Shown here: positions 7,317 through 16,285 of the stretch, in pieces
Layout of the letters: every line of letters begins with the position of its first letter
How positions within the stretch are numbered: the stretch's first letter is position 1
Source: Micromonospora fulviviridis
GTDB lineage: Bacteria; Actinomycetota; Actinomycetes; Mycobacteriales; Micromonosporaceae
Direction: 5' to 3'
DNA: 33,977 bases
Assembly (NCBI RefSeq): GCF_014648395.1
Contig: NZ_BMRA01000003.1
Location: forward strand, 69,060-103,036
The notes under the pieces: model-generated
Told to the model about the DNA's origin: nothing
The model's database searches: none
The model's input: the letters and a program-made list of their open reading frames with translations, nothing else
Translations under genes and position numbers: made by a program

Positions 7317-8108
7317 GTGACACCGCCCGAGCTGGTTCTGTCCGACCTTCGTGACGCGTGGAGCACCGCCCTGGCCGGCAGGCTCCTGGGCCTCTACCTG
7401 CACGGCTCGCTGGTCGCCGGCGACTTCGCGGCGGACCGCAGCGATCTCGACCTGCTCGCGGTGCTGGCCACCGATCCGGACGAGAACCTGCTCGGCGTGC
7501 TCGCCGGACTACACGCGGATTTGGACCGGCGGCACCCGCGGTGGGCCGGCCGGATCGAGGTGGAATACGTGTCACTGGGCGCCACGCGCGACGCAGCGCA
7601 CGGGCGCGCCGGTCACCACCATGCCATTGCCCGGGTCAGTCCCGGTGAGTCGCTGCACCTGCTACCCGCGACCACCCACCGCGTCGTGACCTGGTCCGCC
7701 GTCCACGACCACGGCCGCAGCCTGCTGGGACCGCCCGCCGAGGCGCTGCTCCCCGCGGTCGACGCCGATCTCGTCCGCTCGGCTCTGCTGGACCACGTCC
7801 GCGACTGGCCGACCTGGGTGACCCGGATGAACACTCCCGGCGCGCAGTCCTACGCGGTGCTCACCCTGTGCCGGGCCTTCCAGCGCCTCCGGAACGGCCG
7901 GCAGCTGTCCAAGCGGCGGGCCGCCGACCGGACCATCGCCGACCGTCCCCGATGGGCGGACCTCATCATCTGGGCACGCGACTGGTGGTACCGGTCCGGT
8001 CAGGACACCGATCCGGGCCGGGCCGACGAGGTACGGGAATTCGTGAACGAGGTCAGCGCCGCCATCCTGGCCCCGGAACACGGCACGCGGGCCGGCCTCG
8101 CCGGATGA
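7317..8108 (+). CDS. Nucleotidyltransferase, aminoglycoside adenylyltransferase-like
   Basis: Predicted 263-aa protein with a nucleotidyltransferase fold near its N terminus: HGSLVAGDF followed by DRSDLDLL gives the GS...DxD metal-binding signature, and EVEY provides a candidate third acidic residue. The C-terminal domain (AVLTLCRAFQRLRNG, then SKRRAADR) matches the helical substrate domain of the ANT(3'')/AadA-like group, which transfers AMP to aminoglycoside hydroxyls. Many chromosomal members have no proven resistance role. The GTG start follows CAGGAT plus 6 nt, consistent with leaderless expression. It is convergent with the acyl-CoA ligase across a nested hairpin. Confidence 0.75.
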   Translation: MTPPELVLSDLRDAWSTALAGRLLGLYLHGSLVAGDFAADRSDLDLLAVLATDPDENLLGVLAGLHADLDRRHPRWAGRIEVEYVSLGATRDAAHGRAGHHHAIARVSPGESLHLLPATTHRVVTWSAVHDHGRSLLGPPAEALLPAVDADLVRSALLDHVRDWPTWVTRMNTPGAQSYAVLTLCRAFQRLRNGRQLSKRRAADRTIADRPRWADLIIWARDWWYRSGQDTDPGRADEVREFVNEVSAAILAPEHGTRAGLAG

Positions 8109-8116
8109 CGGGGGTT

Positions 8117-8154
8117 CCGGCTGGTCCGACGGGGCCCCGATCGGTCGGTGCCGG
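8117..8154. terminator. Nested hairpin between convergent genes
   Basis: CCGGC (8117-8121) pairs with GCCGG (8150-8154), and inside it CCGAC (8126-8130) pairs with GTCGG (8144-8148), around a GGGGCCCC core. It lies between the nucleotidyltransferase stop and the stop of the opposing acyl-CoA ligase, so it could serve both. Confidence 0.45.
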
Positions 8155-8157
8155 TGG

Positions 8158-9837
8158 TCAGCCCTCGGCGAGCAGGCGGTCGCGGACCTCGCGGCGGAGA
8201 ACCTTGCCGATCTGCGAGCGGGGCAGCTCCTCGACCACCACCACCCGGCGGGGCACCTTGTAGCCGGCGAGGTGCCGCCGGCAGGCCGAGCGGACCGAGT
8301 CCGGGTCGGCGCCCACTCCCGGGTCCAGCACCACGGCGGCCACCACCTCCTCGCCGTCGCCGCCGGGCAGGCCGACCGCGGCGGCCTCACGGACGCCGGG
8401 GATCCGGCGCAGCGCCTCCTCCACCTCGGACGGGTAGACGTTGAACCCGCCCGTGATGATCAGCTCCTTGATCCGGTCGACCACGGTGACGAAGCCGTCG
8501 GCGTCCATGGTGACCACGTCCCCGGTGCGCAGCCAGCCGCCGGGCAGCAGCACGCGGGCCGTCTCCTCGGGGCGGTTCCAGTAGCCGGAGAACACCTGCG
8601 GGCCGCGGACCAGCAGCTCGCCGGCCTCGCCGGGGGCGCGGTCCCGGGTCGGGTCCTCCGGGTCGACGAGGCGCACCTCGGTGGAGGGGAACGGCACCCC
8701 CACCGTGCCCGGCCGGCGGGTCGGGGCGACCGGGTTGCCCAGGGTGATGGGGGATGTCTCGGTCATCCCGTAGCCCTCGACGAGCAGGCCGCCGGTCACC
8801 GACTCCCACAGCTGCACGGTGGCCGGCGGGAGCGCCATCGCGCCGGAGATGGCGTACCGGACGGAGGTGAGGTCGACGCCGCGTTCCCGGGCGGCGGTGG
8901 CGAGCCGCGCGTAGACCGGCGGGACCGCGGGCAGGAAGGTCGGCGGGCGGCGGCGGGCCGCGTCGAGGACCTGGTCGAGGTCGAAGCGGGGGAAGAGCAC
9001 CAGGGTGGCCCCGATGCTCACCGAGAAGGTCAGGCAGAGGGTCAGCCCGTACGCGTGGAACAGCGGCAGCACGGCGTACACGGTCTCCGCGCCGTCGCGC
9101 AGGCCGGGCACCCAGGCGCGGCCCTGCGCGGCGTTGGCTCGCAGGTTGCGGTGGGTCAGCACCGCGCCCTTCGGGACGCCGGTGGTGCCGCCGGTGTACT
9201 GGAGCAGCGCGGTGTCGGTGGGCCGGGGCGCGGGATGGTCGGCGGCCAGCGGGGCGGCCCCGGCGACCAGCGCCGACCAGGAGAGCGCGCCGGGGGCCGG
9301 GGCGCTCATCGCGGCCCGGGCGGCGCGGACCTTGGGCAGCGGCAGCCGCAGCGCCCAGCGCTTGAGCCGCGGCAGCGCCCCGGTCAGGTCGACGGCCAGC
9401 ACCGTCTCCACCGCGCCCCGCCCGGCGACCAGCGGGGCGACCTTGTCCCAGACCACCGCGACCCGGGCGCCGTGGTCGCTGAGCTGGTGGGCCAGCTCGT
9501 CGGCGGTGTAGAGGGGGTTGTGCTCGACCACCACGGCGCCGAGGCGCAGCACCGCGTAGAAGGCGACCACGTGCTGCGGGCAGTTCGGCAGCACCAGCGC
9601 CACCCGGTCGCCGGGGCCGACGCCGAGCCGGCGCAGCGCCTCGGCCGCCCGGGCGACCTGGTCGGCGAGGTCGGCGTAGCTGGTGGTGGCGCCGTAGAAG
9701 TCGAGCGCGACCCGGGGGCCGAAGCGGCGGGCGGCGTCGGTGAGCAGGTCCACGAGCGAGCCGGTCGGCTCCGCGATCTCGGCCGGTACGCCGGGGGCGT
9801 AGCTGCGCGTCCAGGGCCGCTCCGCGGTCGCGTCCAT
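8158..9837 (-). CDS. Long-chain fatty acyl-CoA ligase (ANL superfamily)
   Basis: Predicted 559-aa AMP-forming enzyme that activates carboxylic (probably fatty) acids to acyl-adenylates and then CoA thioesters. All ANL core motifs are present: YTGGTTGVPKGAVLTH (phosphate-binding loop), YGMTETSP, the hinge region WLRTGDVVTMDADGF...VDRIKELI, and the catalytic lysine in RSQIGKVLRRE near the C terminus. ATG at 9837 was chosen over the adjacent GTG at 9840 because GAGGAG is 6 nt upstream. A near-perfect 20-bp palindrome about 50 nt upstream is a probable repressor site. It is separated from the acyl-CoA dehydrogenase by 5 kb, so the two are not one operon. Confidence 0.93.
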   Translation of the reverse strand: MDATAERPWTRSYAPGVPAEIAEPTGSLVDLLTDAARRFGPRVALDFYGATTSYADLADQVARAAEALRRLGVGPGDRVALVLPNCPQHVVAFYAVLRLGAVVVEHNPLYTADELAHQLSDHGARVAVVWDKVAPLVAGRGAVETVLAVDLTGALPRLKRWALRLPLPKVRAARAAMSAPAPGALSWSALVAGAAPLAADHPAPRPTDTALLQYTGGTTGVPKGAVLTHRNLRANAAQGRAWVPGLRDGAETVYAVLPLFHAYGLTLCLTFSVSIGATLVLFPRFDLDQVLDAARRRPPTFLPAVPPVYARLATAARERGVDLTSVRYAISGAMALPPATVQLWESVTGGLLVEGYGMTETSPITLGNPVAPTRRPGTVGVPFPSTEVRLVDPEDPTRDRAPGEAGELLVRGPQVFSGYWNRPEETARVLLPGGWLRTGDVVTMDADGFVTVVDRIKELIITGGFNVYPSEVEEALRRIPGVREAAAVGLPGGDGEEVVAAVVLDPGVGADPDSVRSACRRHLAGYKVPRRVVVVEELPRSQIGKVLRREVRDRLLAEG

Positions 9838-9890
9838 CACCGTCTCCTCGCTGCCGGATGACGGTCCTCAGCCTAACTTAACCACCCGGT

Positions 9891-9910
9891 AACCTACGCC
9901 GGCGTAAGTT
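9891..9910. promoter_or_regulatory. TetR-type operator candidate AACCTACGCCGGCGTAAGTT
   Basis: A 20-bp inverted repeat with one mismatch per half-site (AACCTACGCC / GGCGTAAGTT), centred 64 nt upstream of the acyl-CoA ligase start. TAGGCT on the minus strand (9875-9870) is a likely -10, which puts the dyad over the -35 region. Size and symmetry fit TetR-family regulators, which commonly control fatty acid genes in actinomycetes. No TetR gene lies in the window. Confidence 0.65.
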
Positions 9911-9935
9911 GCTGAGTTCGTCACACGGCAGCGGG

Positions 9936-10112
9936 TCAGCGGCGTGGGGCGCCCCGTTGCACCACCCGGCGGCCCCGCACGAAGGCCAGCACGAGAAGGA
10001 CGACCACGGCGATGGCGCCGATGATGATCAGCCAGCGGGCTGCCTCCAGGAGCAGCCCGAGCAGGATGAGCACGCCGGCCACGACGCCGACCGTCCAGAG
10101 CAACGCCCGCAT
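9936..10112 (-). CDS. Small membrane protein, 58 aa
   Basis: A 58-aa product made almost entirely of two hydrophobic helices (about residues 3-23 and 27-46), separated by the short polar EAAR turn and followed by a basic tail (RGRRVVQRGAPRR). This predicts a helical hairpin in the cytoplasmic membrane with a cytoplasmic C terminus. The ATG at 10112 follows GGGAGGG at 4-5 nt, a strong ribosome binding site. Similar tiny proteins are common in actinomycetes; no function is known to me. It lies between the acyl-CoA ligase promoter and the spermidine-synthase-like gene, all on the minus strand. Confidence 0.72.
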   Translation of the reverse strand: MRALLWTVGVVAGVLILLGLLLEAARWLIIIGAIAVVVLLVLAFVRGRRVVQRGAPRR

Positions 10113-10183
10113 GTCACCCTCCCGGGAGTACGTGGGCCGCCCGCATTCCCCCGTCGGCTCCCGCCATGCCTGCCCGGGGCGGT

Positions 10184-10897
10184 TCAGTGCCGGGCCACGT
10201 ACACCGTGTTCGCGGCCTCCCGGCCCTGCAACGGGTTGGGGAAGCGGACGACGTGCGCCACCGACGTCGGGAACACCTCGGTGAGCGTCCGCTGGAACGC
10301 CGGGTCGGGCGGGTCGTTCGACCAGAGCGCGAACACCCCGTCCGGGTGCAGCAGCGCGGCGAGCCGGCGCAGCCCCTCCACGGTGTAGAAGTCGGCGTGG
10401 CTGGGGTGCAGCACCTGGCGCGGGGAGTGGTCCACGTCGAGCAGCACCGCGTGGAACCGCCGCTCCGGCGCTTCCGGATCGAACCCGGCGCCGCTCGCGA
10501 CCGCCGCGAAGAAGTCCGCCCGGACGAACCGGGTACGCGGGTCGGCGGCCAGCCCGGCGGCGAACGGCAGCAGGTCCCGGCGGTGCCAGTCGATCACGTC
10601 CTCGATCGCCTCGACCACCAGCAGCGAGCGCACCCGGGGATCCTCCAGCGCGGTGCGGGCGGTGTAGCCGAGGCCGAGTCCACCCACCACCACGTCCAGA
10701 TCCCCGGCGGTCAGCGGGGCCAGCCCGAGCCGGGCGAGTTCGATCTCCGCGACCGGGAAGAGGCTGGACATGAGGAACTCGTCGTCGAGCTTCACCTCGT
10801 ACACGTCGACGTCGAGCGACGGGTCGCGGCGCCGGCGCAGGCTGATCGCGCCGATCGGCGTCTCCCGCCAGGCCAGTTCCTCGAAGCGTGTGCCCAC
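10184..10897 (-). CDS. Spermidine synthase-like methyltransferase-fold protein
   Basis: Predicted 237-aa protein of the spermidine/spermine synthase-like superfamily. The nucleotide-binding stretch is LDVVVGGLGLGYTARTAL, followed by an acidic strand end LLVVEAIEDVIDWHR and a DFFAAV segment. FHAVLLDVDHSP lies where polyamine synthases have their catalytic Asp region. The full N-terminal beta-barrel of true spermidine synthases is reduced, so this is more probably a spermidine-synthase-like transferase of unknown substrate than a proven polyamine enzyme. GTG at 10897 is preceded by GAGAGGA at 5 nt. It is divergent from the alcohol dehydrogenase across 210 nt, where TAGCAT (rc of 10927-10932) is a possible -10. 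Confidence 0.8.
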   Translation of the reverse strand: MGTRFEELAWRETPIGAISLRRRRDPSLDVDVYEVKLDDEFLMSSLFPVAEIELARLGLAPLTAGDLDVVVGGLGLGYTARTALEDPRVRSLLVVEAIEDVIDWHRRDLLPFAAGLAADPRTRFVRADFFAAVASGAGFDPEAPERRFHAVLLDVDHSPRQVLHPSHADFYTVEGLRRLAALLHPDGVFALWSNDPPDPAFQRTLTEVFPTSVAHVVRFPNPLQGREAANTVYVARH

Positions 10898-11107
10898 GGG
10901 TGTCCTCTCCGCCGGTCCGTGACCGGATGCTACCGGCCGGTCGCCGGGTGCCCGGAGCATATGCGGGGAGAGGCCGTTCTTCCCGGTTGGGTGGCATCGT
11001 CGCGGCGACGACGGGTACGCCCCCGACGACTCCAGCCCCGGCGCGCCTGGCGCCGCGCATCGACCTGGAGCCGTCGCCGGTCGAGGATGCCGGAGAGGGG
11101 AGCGAGC

Positions 11108-12121
11108 GTGGCGGAGATGCTGGCCGGACGGCTGCACGTGGCCGAGCGGGCGCTGCGGATGGAATCGGTGCCGGTGCCCGAGCCCGGGCGCGGGGAGGTG
11201 CGGATCCGGGTGGCCGCGGCCGGGGTGTGCCTGTCGGACGTGCACCTGATCGACGGGACGCTGACCCCGCTCTACCTGCCGGGGGACGTGGTGACCCTCG
11301 GCCACGAGGTGGCCGGGACGGTGGACGCGCTCGGTGACGGGGTGCGGGGCTGGGAACCGGGCCAGCGGGTGCTGCTCCAGGCGGGGGAGCGGGACCGGTT
11401 CGGCCTGGTGCTCACCCGCGGCGTCGACTACGACGGCGGCTGGGCCGAGTACGCCCTGGCCCGCGAGGACACCCTGGTCCCCGTCCCGGATCTGCTTCCG
11501 TTCGAGCAGGCCTGCATCATCCCCGACGCGGTCTCCACGCCGTGGGCGGCGGTGACCGAGACCGGCCGGGTCCGCCCGGCGGAGGCGGTCGCGGTGTGGG
11601 GCGTCGGTGGACTCGGCGCGCACGCGGTGCAGTTGCTGCTGCTGGTCGGCGCGGCCCCGGTGATCGCCGTGGACCCGCTGCCGGCGGCCCGGGACCGGGC
11701 GCTCGCCCTCGGCGCGGACCTGGCCATCGACCCGGCGGACGACGGCTTCAAGGACGCCGTGCTCGAACTGGTCGGCACTCGGGGGCTCGACGTGGCCTTC
11801 GACTTCGCCGGCGTCAACGCGGTCCGGGAGCAGGCCATGACCGTGCTCGGCCGGCACGGCCGGCTGGTGCTCGCCGGCATCGCCAACCAGCCGATCAGCA
11901 TCCCGTCGGACAGCCGGTTCACCTACAACCGGCAGGCGGTGCTCGGCCACTACGGCTCGGAGGCCGAGCACGTCGGGCAGTTGGTGACGCTCACCGGGCT
12001 GGGCCGGCTCGACCTGTCCGCGTCGGTCAGCGACGTGCTGCCGCTGGCGAACGCTGCCGAGGCGGTGCGACGGGTGCACGAGAAGGAGGGCAACCCGATC
12101 CGGCTGATCCTGCGTCCGTGA
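11108..12121 (+). CDS. Zinc-dependent alcohol dehydrogenase (MDR family)
   Basis: Predicted 337-aa medium-chain dehydrogenase/reductase that oxidises an alcohol with NAD(P)+. The catalytic zinc site is present: Cys in AGVCLSDVHL and His-Glu in TLGHEVAG. The Rossmann motif is VWGVGGLGAHAVQ, and VDP after the second strand suggests NAD+. The structural-zinc lobe lacks the usual four clustered cysteines; the equivalent stretch is LLQAGERDRFG...GVDYDGGWAEY, a known variant. GTG at 11108 follows GGGGAG at about 6 nt. It is convergent with the third methyltransferase. The substrate is unknown. Confidence 0.9.
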   Translation: MAEMLAGRLHVAERALRMESVPVPEPGRGEVRIRVAAAGVCLSDVHLIDGTLTPLYLPGDVVTLGHEVAGTVDALGDGVRGWEPGQRVLLQAGERDRFGLVLTRGVDYDGGWAEYALAREDTLVPVPDLLPFEQACIIPDAVSTPWAAVTETGRVRPAEAVAVWGVGGLGAHAVQLLLLVGAAPVIAVDPLPAARDRALALGADLAIDPADDGFKDAVLELVGTRGLDVAFDFAGVNAVREQAMTVLGRHGRLVLAGIANQPISIPSDSRFTYNRQAVLGHYGSEAEHVGQLVTLTGLGRLDLSASVSDVLPLANAAEAVRRVHEKEGNPIRLILRP

Positions 12122-12196
12122 GCCGGGCCCCGGCGGCCGCCGACCCGGTCGCTCGCCGTGCCTGCCCGCGCCGACCGGAGCGGCCGGTGGGGCGGG

Positions 12197-12805
12197 TCAG
12201 TCGGCGGGCCGGGTGGCCACGACGACGGTGTCGAGCGCGTCGACGGTGCCGCCGTCGGTGGTGGGCACCGGGCGGCGGGCCGTCTCGGCGCGCCGGATGT
12301 GCAGCCCGGCGAGCCCGTCGACCACCGCCTCCGGGGTGAGCAGGACGGCCGGGTCCTGCGGCCCGCCGGTGCCGCCGGTCAGGTTCGCAAGGTCGTGGCC
12401 GACCACGACGAGGCTGCCGCCGGGGCGCAGGGCCTGCCGGGCGGCGGCCAGCACCCCGGCGAGGTCGTCGGCGGGCAGGTGCAGGTAGCTGATCAGCACC
12501 AGGTCGTAGCTGCCCGGCACCGGCCGGTACGCGGTGACGTCGGCGACCCGCCACTCGACCGGGACGTCCCGGCCGGCGGCCAGCTCGCGCCCCCGGGCGA
12601 CGGCGACCGGCGAGAAGTCCACCGCGGTCACCCGCCAGCCCTGCTCGGCCAGCCAGACCGCGTTGCGCCCCTCACCGGCGGCGAGGTCCAGCGCGGCGCC
12701 GGGAGTGAGCCCGGTGACGGACTCGACCACGAACCGGTTCGGCTCGGCGCTCCAGACCAGACCCGGTGTGCTCGCGTACCGGGTGTCCCAGGCGCTGCTG
12801 TCCAC
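12197..12805 (-). CDS. Class I SAM-dependent methyltransferase
   Basis: Predicted 202-aa methyltransferase. It begins VDSSAWDTRYASTPGLVW and carries the motif I region ALDLAAGEGRNAVWLAEQG, where the usual Gly-Cys-Gly of motif I reads AAG, then VTAVDFSPVA and YDLVLISYLHLP. GTG at 12805 was chosen because GGAGGAGGG lies 5 nt upstream; an ATG at 12838 would place that site inside the gene. It is a paralogue of the 3051-3704 protein. About 185 nt separate it from the downstream-oriented MBL-rhodanese gene. The substrate is unknown. Confidence 0.87.
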   Translation of the reverse strand: MDSSAWDTRYASTPGLVWSAEPNRFVVESVTGLTPGAALDLAAGEGRNAVWLAEQGWRVTAVDFSPVAVARGRELAAGRDVPVEWRVADVTAYRPVPGSYDLVLISYLHLPADDLAGVLAAARQALRPGGSLVVVGHDLANLTGGTGGPQDPAVLLTPEAVVDGLAGLHIRRAETARRPVPTTDGGTVDALDTVVVATRPAD

Positions 12806-12991
12806 TGTGTCCCTCCTCCGGTGGCCCCACGCCGCCATGGTGACCGTACCGGCAGCGGCAAGCGCTCCCACGGCGAGTCCCGGGATCCGGGGGCAACGGC
12901 AGGTACGGGCAACGGGCCGGTCTCGGACTCGGCCAGGGCGCGCACGTCGAGCAGCCGTGGGAGGCGGCTGGAGTCGAACGGCTCGCGTGGG

Positions 12992-14375
12992 TCAGGCCGC
13001 GTCGGCCATGGCGACGCCGGCGGATTGGGCGTGGTCGAAGGTGTCGTTGATGACGACGACGTGGCGGCCGGCGTTGGCCAGTAGTGAGGCGCCGGCGGTG
13101 GCGCGGTAGCCGGAGCCGCAGTGGACCCAGATGGTGCCGGGCGGCACGTCGCCGAGCCGCTTGGGCAGGTCGGACAGGGGGATGTGCACGGCGCCGGCGA
13201 TGTGGGCGGTGTTCCATTCGTTGGTCATGCGCACGTCGAGGACCACGTCGGCGGCGGGCAGGTGGGCGGGAGGGTTTCCCGCGCGGGCGGCGGCGAGGGC
13301 CGGGAAGTCGGCCATGGGTAGTTGGCGCAGCTGTGCGGGTTCGGTGGCCCATCGTTCGGGCTCACCGGTGGCCCGGGCGGCGGGGCGGTCGATGCCGATG
13401 CGGGCCAGTTCGCGTTGGGCGTCGGCAACCTGTTGGGGGGTGTCGGCGAGCAGGGTGACGGGGGTGCCCCAGTCGATGAGCCAGCCGAGCCAGGTGGACA
13501 TGGGTCCGTCGAGGCCGAGGCTGACCGTGCCGGCCAGGTGTGTGGTGGCGTAGGCGGTGCGGTGGCGCAGGTCGACCACCCACTGCCCGGCGGTGATTCG
13601 CTGGCGTAGTTCGGTGGGGTCGGCGCGGGTGACGGGGGTGAGGTCGACCGGGGCCGGGCCGGCGGTGTTCGCCACGCCCATGTGGGCGTAGTAGGCGGGG
13701 TAGGCGTCCAGGCCGGTGAGGGTTTCGGTGACGAACTCGTCGGCGGCCAGCCGCAGGACCGGGTTGGTGCTCTTCTCCCGGCCGATGGTGGAGTCCGTGG
13801 CGTCGGCCTGGCTGGCCGAGCAGAAACTACCGAACCCGTGCGTGGGCCAGACCTGGGTTCCGGCGGGCAGCAGATCCGCCAGCCGCTTCGCGGAGGCGTG
13901 CTGGTGGTGGGCCAGCTCGTGGGCGTGCTCCTTGCCCAGCAGGTCGGTCCGGCCCGTGGTGCCGAACAGCAGCGACCCGCCGGTGAACACCCCGGCCGGC
14001 CGCCACCCGCCGTCGGCGGCCTCGTCGAGCACGTAGGACAGGTGGTGGAAGGTGTGACCCGGCGTGGCGATCACCCGCAACCGCAGCGTGTCCGACACGG
14101 CCACCACGTCACCGTCGGCGACCGGCACCCGGTCGAAACCCACCTCATCCGCCGCCGCCAGTCACCCGAGCCAGTTCCAGCCCACCGGAGACGTAGTCGT
14201 TGTGGACATGCGTCTCCACCACGTGACTGATCCGCACACCCTGGGCGCCGGCCAGATACATCACCCGGTCGATGTCCCGCTGCGGGTCGACCACGACCGC
14301 CACCCGCCCGTCCGAGGCGAGGTAGCTGCGATCGCCGAGGGACGAGGTCGCGATCACGGAAACCTCGACTGGCAT
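12992..14375 (-). pseudogene. MBL-fold persulfide dioxygenase-like/rhodanese fusion, frameshifted
   Basis: Two frames encode one ETHE1/CstB-type protein. The N-terminal frame (ATG 14375 to TGA 14145) carries ETHVHNDYVSGG, the first metal-binding motif. The second frame (to 12992) continues DEVGFDRVPV, TPGHTFHH, PTHGFGSFC, an inactive rhodanese domain (VVDLRHRTAY, no Cys), and an active-type rhodanese ending in VHCGSGYRA with the catalytic Cys. At the junction (about 14145-14165) the few residues normally linking the two parts are missing and the frame slips, consistent with loss of 3n-1 bases. Intact members oxidise glutathione- or CoA-persulfide and transfer sulfane sulfur. GGAGGGAG precedes the ATG. 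The upstream CstR-like repressor supports a persulfide-detoxification role. Confidence 0.8.
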
Positions 14376-14392
14376 GGTGGTGCTCCCTCCGT

Positions 14393-14412
14393 CCCCAGGT
14401 GCACAGGGGTAT
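14393..14412. promoter_or_regulatory. G-tract dyad upstream of MBL-rhodanese gene
   Basis: CCCC (14393-14396), a 9-nt spacer AGGTGCACA, then GGGGTAT (14406-14412), lying 18-37 nt upstream of the ATG at 14375. C-tract/G-tract dyads with a TAT edge are the known operator style of CsoR/CstR-family repressors, and such a repressor gene is immediately upstream. Confidence 0.5.
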
Positions 14413-14466
14413 GCGGGAGGTACCCGAACGCGCCGCGATCAGACGCGCGGGCGGCGGTTCGTCGGG

Positions 14467-14862
<396 letters not shown>

Positions 14863-14901
14863 TTATCCTGTGCGCCGACGATCGCTCTCGGAAGGGACCC
14901 G

Positions 14902-16284
14902 ATGCCGTCCCGGCAGGACCAGCTCCACTCCTACCAGTTCACCGTCCAGCGGGCGGTCGCCGCGCTGGTGATGCGGGAGACCGACCCCGCCCAGTCGCCG
15001 TTCCGCCGGCTGGCCGGCGCGGGCCTGGCCAGCGTGCTCGTCGCGGTGATCGCGCTCGGCGGGGTCGCCCTCTACGGCCTCTTCGCCGGTGGTGGCAGCG
15101 CCTGGCGTGACGCGGGCGCGGTGATCGTGGAGAAGGAGTCCGGGGCACGGTTCGTCTACCGGGAGGAGAGGCTGCACCCGGTGCTCAACTACGCCTCGGC
15201 GCTGCTGGTCATCGGGGCGGAGCGGCCGAAGACCGTGCTGGTCTCCCGCCGTTCCATCGAGGGGGTGCCGCGCGGCCTGCCGCTCGGCATCGCCGACGCT
15301 CCCGACTCGCTGCCCGCGCCGGCGCGGCTCGCCCGCGGGGCGTGGACGGTCTGCTCGGTCACCGCCGCCGAGGCGGGCCGCACGCTGGCCCGGTCGGCGC
15401 TGCTGATCGGGCGGGACGCCACCGGCGGCCGGCCCCTCGGGGACCAGGGCCTGCTGCTGCGCCACCCGGACGGCAGCCTGCACCTGCTCTGGCACGAGCG
15501 GCGCTACCTGCTCCGCGACACCGACCGGGTGCTCGCCGCGCTGGCCGCCACCCGGGAACGGGCGGTGCCGGTGGCTCCGGCGCTGCTCAACACCGTGCCG
15601 GCGGGCGCCGACCTGGCGCCGCCCCCGCTGCGCGACCTCGGCGCCCCGTCCGAGCGGGTCACCGGCGCCACCGTCGGTGACGTCTACCTGGTCCGCAACT
15701 CCGGTGGCGGCCGCCAGTACGCGGTTGCCGGGCGGGCCGGGCTCGCCGGCATCACCGAGTTGCAGGCCGCCCTGCTGCTCGCCCGCACCGGTCAGGGCGA
15801 CCCGGAGCCGATCACCCTCGGCCGGTTCGCCGCACTGCCGAAGCTCCCCGACCTGGTGCCCACCGGGCCGACCGCCCCGCCCGCCGTCCCGCCCCGGCTG
15901 GCCACGGTCGAGGGCGGCGCGCTCTGCGCCCGGGCCGGCGACGACACCGGCGTACGGGAGGTCCGGCTCGGAGCCACCCCGCCGGATCTCTCCGCCGCCG
16001 CCCGGACCCCGCCCGGCCGGGGCGGGCTGGCCGACCAGGTGCTGGTGGAGCCGGGGCGGGGCGCGCTGGTCGAGTCGGTCGCCGCCCCCGGCGCCGGCGG
16101 TGGCGCGGTCTGCCTGGTCACCGACCTCGGGCGGCGCTACGTGCTGGCCGGCGCCGAGGTGCCGGGCATGCTGGGCTACGCCGGGGTGCGTCCGGTCCGG
16201 CTGCCGGCGGGTCTGGTCAGCCTGGTGCCGGCCGGCAGCCCGCTCGATCCGGCCACCGCCCGCACGGTCGCCGCGCCGGCCTGA
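14902..16284 (+). CDS. eccB: Type VII secretion protein EccB, stand-alone
   Basis: Predicted 460-aa ESX membrane-complex subunit. The cytosolic N terminus has the family signature SRQDQLHSYQFTVQR, followed by a single transmembrane helix (about residues 42-62) and a large extracytoplasmic domain with the family's cysteines (in AWTVCSV, ALCARAG and AVCLVTD). EccB links EccC, EccD and EccE in the inner-membrane ring that exports WXG100 proteins. ATG at 14902 follows GGAAGGGA; TATCCT (about 14865) is a likely -10. None of the other ESX genes (eccC, eccD, eccE, mycP, esx pair) is within the window, so this copy is an orphan or serves a system encoded elsewhere. The neighbours are unrelated. Confidence 0.9.
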   Translation: MPSRQDQLHSYQFTVQRAVAALVMRETDPAQSPFRRLAGAGLASVLVAVIALGGVALYGLFAGGGSAWRDAGAVIVEKESGARFVYREERLHPVLNYASALLVIGAERPKTVLVSRRSIEGVPRGLPLGIADAPDSLPAPARLARGAWTVCSVTAAEAGRTLARSALLIGRDATGGRPLGDQGLLLRHPDGSLHLLWHERRYLLRDTDRVLAALAATRERAVPVAPALLNTVPAGADLAPPPLRDLGAPSERVTGATVGDVYLVRNSGGGRQYAVAGRAGLAGITELQAALLLARTGQGDPEPITLGRFAALPKLPDLVPTGPTAPPAVPPRLATVEGGALCARAGDDTGVREVRLGATPPDLSAAARTPPGRGGLADQVLVEPGRGALVESVAAPGAGGGAVCLVTDLGRRYVLAGAEVPGMLGYAGVRPVRLPAGLVSLVPAGSPLDPATARTVAAPA

Positions 16285-16285
16285 G

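Noticed and set aside
12945..12991. TTCGA-type sequence resembling a tRNA T-loop on the minus strand
   Set aside because: The flanking bases do not form the 5-bp T-stem, and no anticodon arm or acceptor stem can be drawn.
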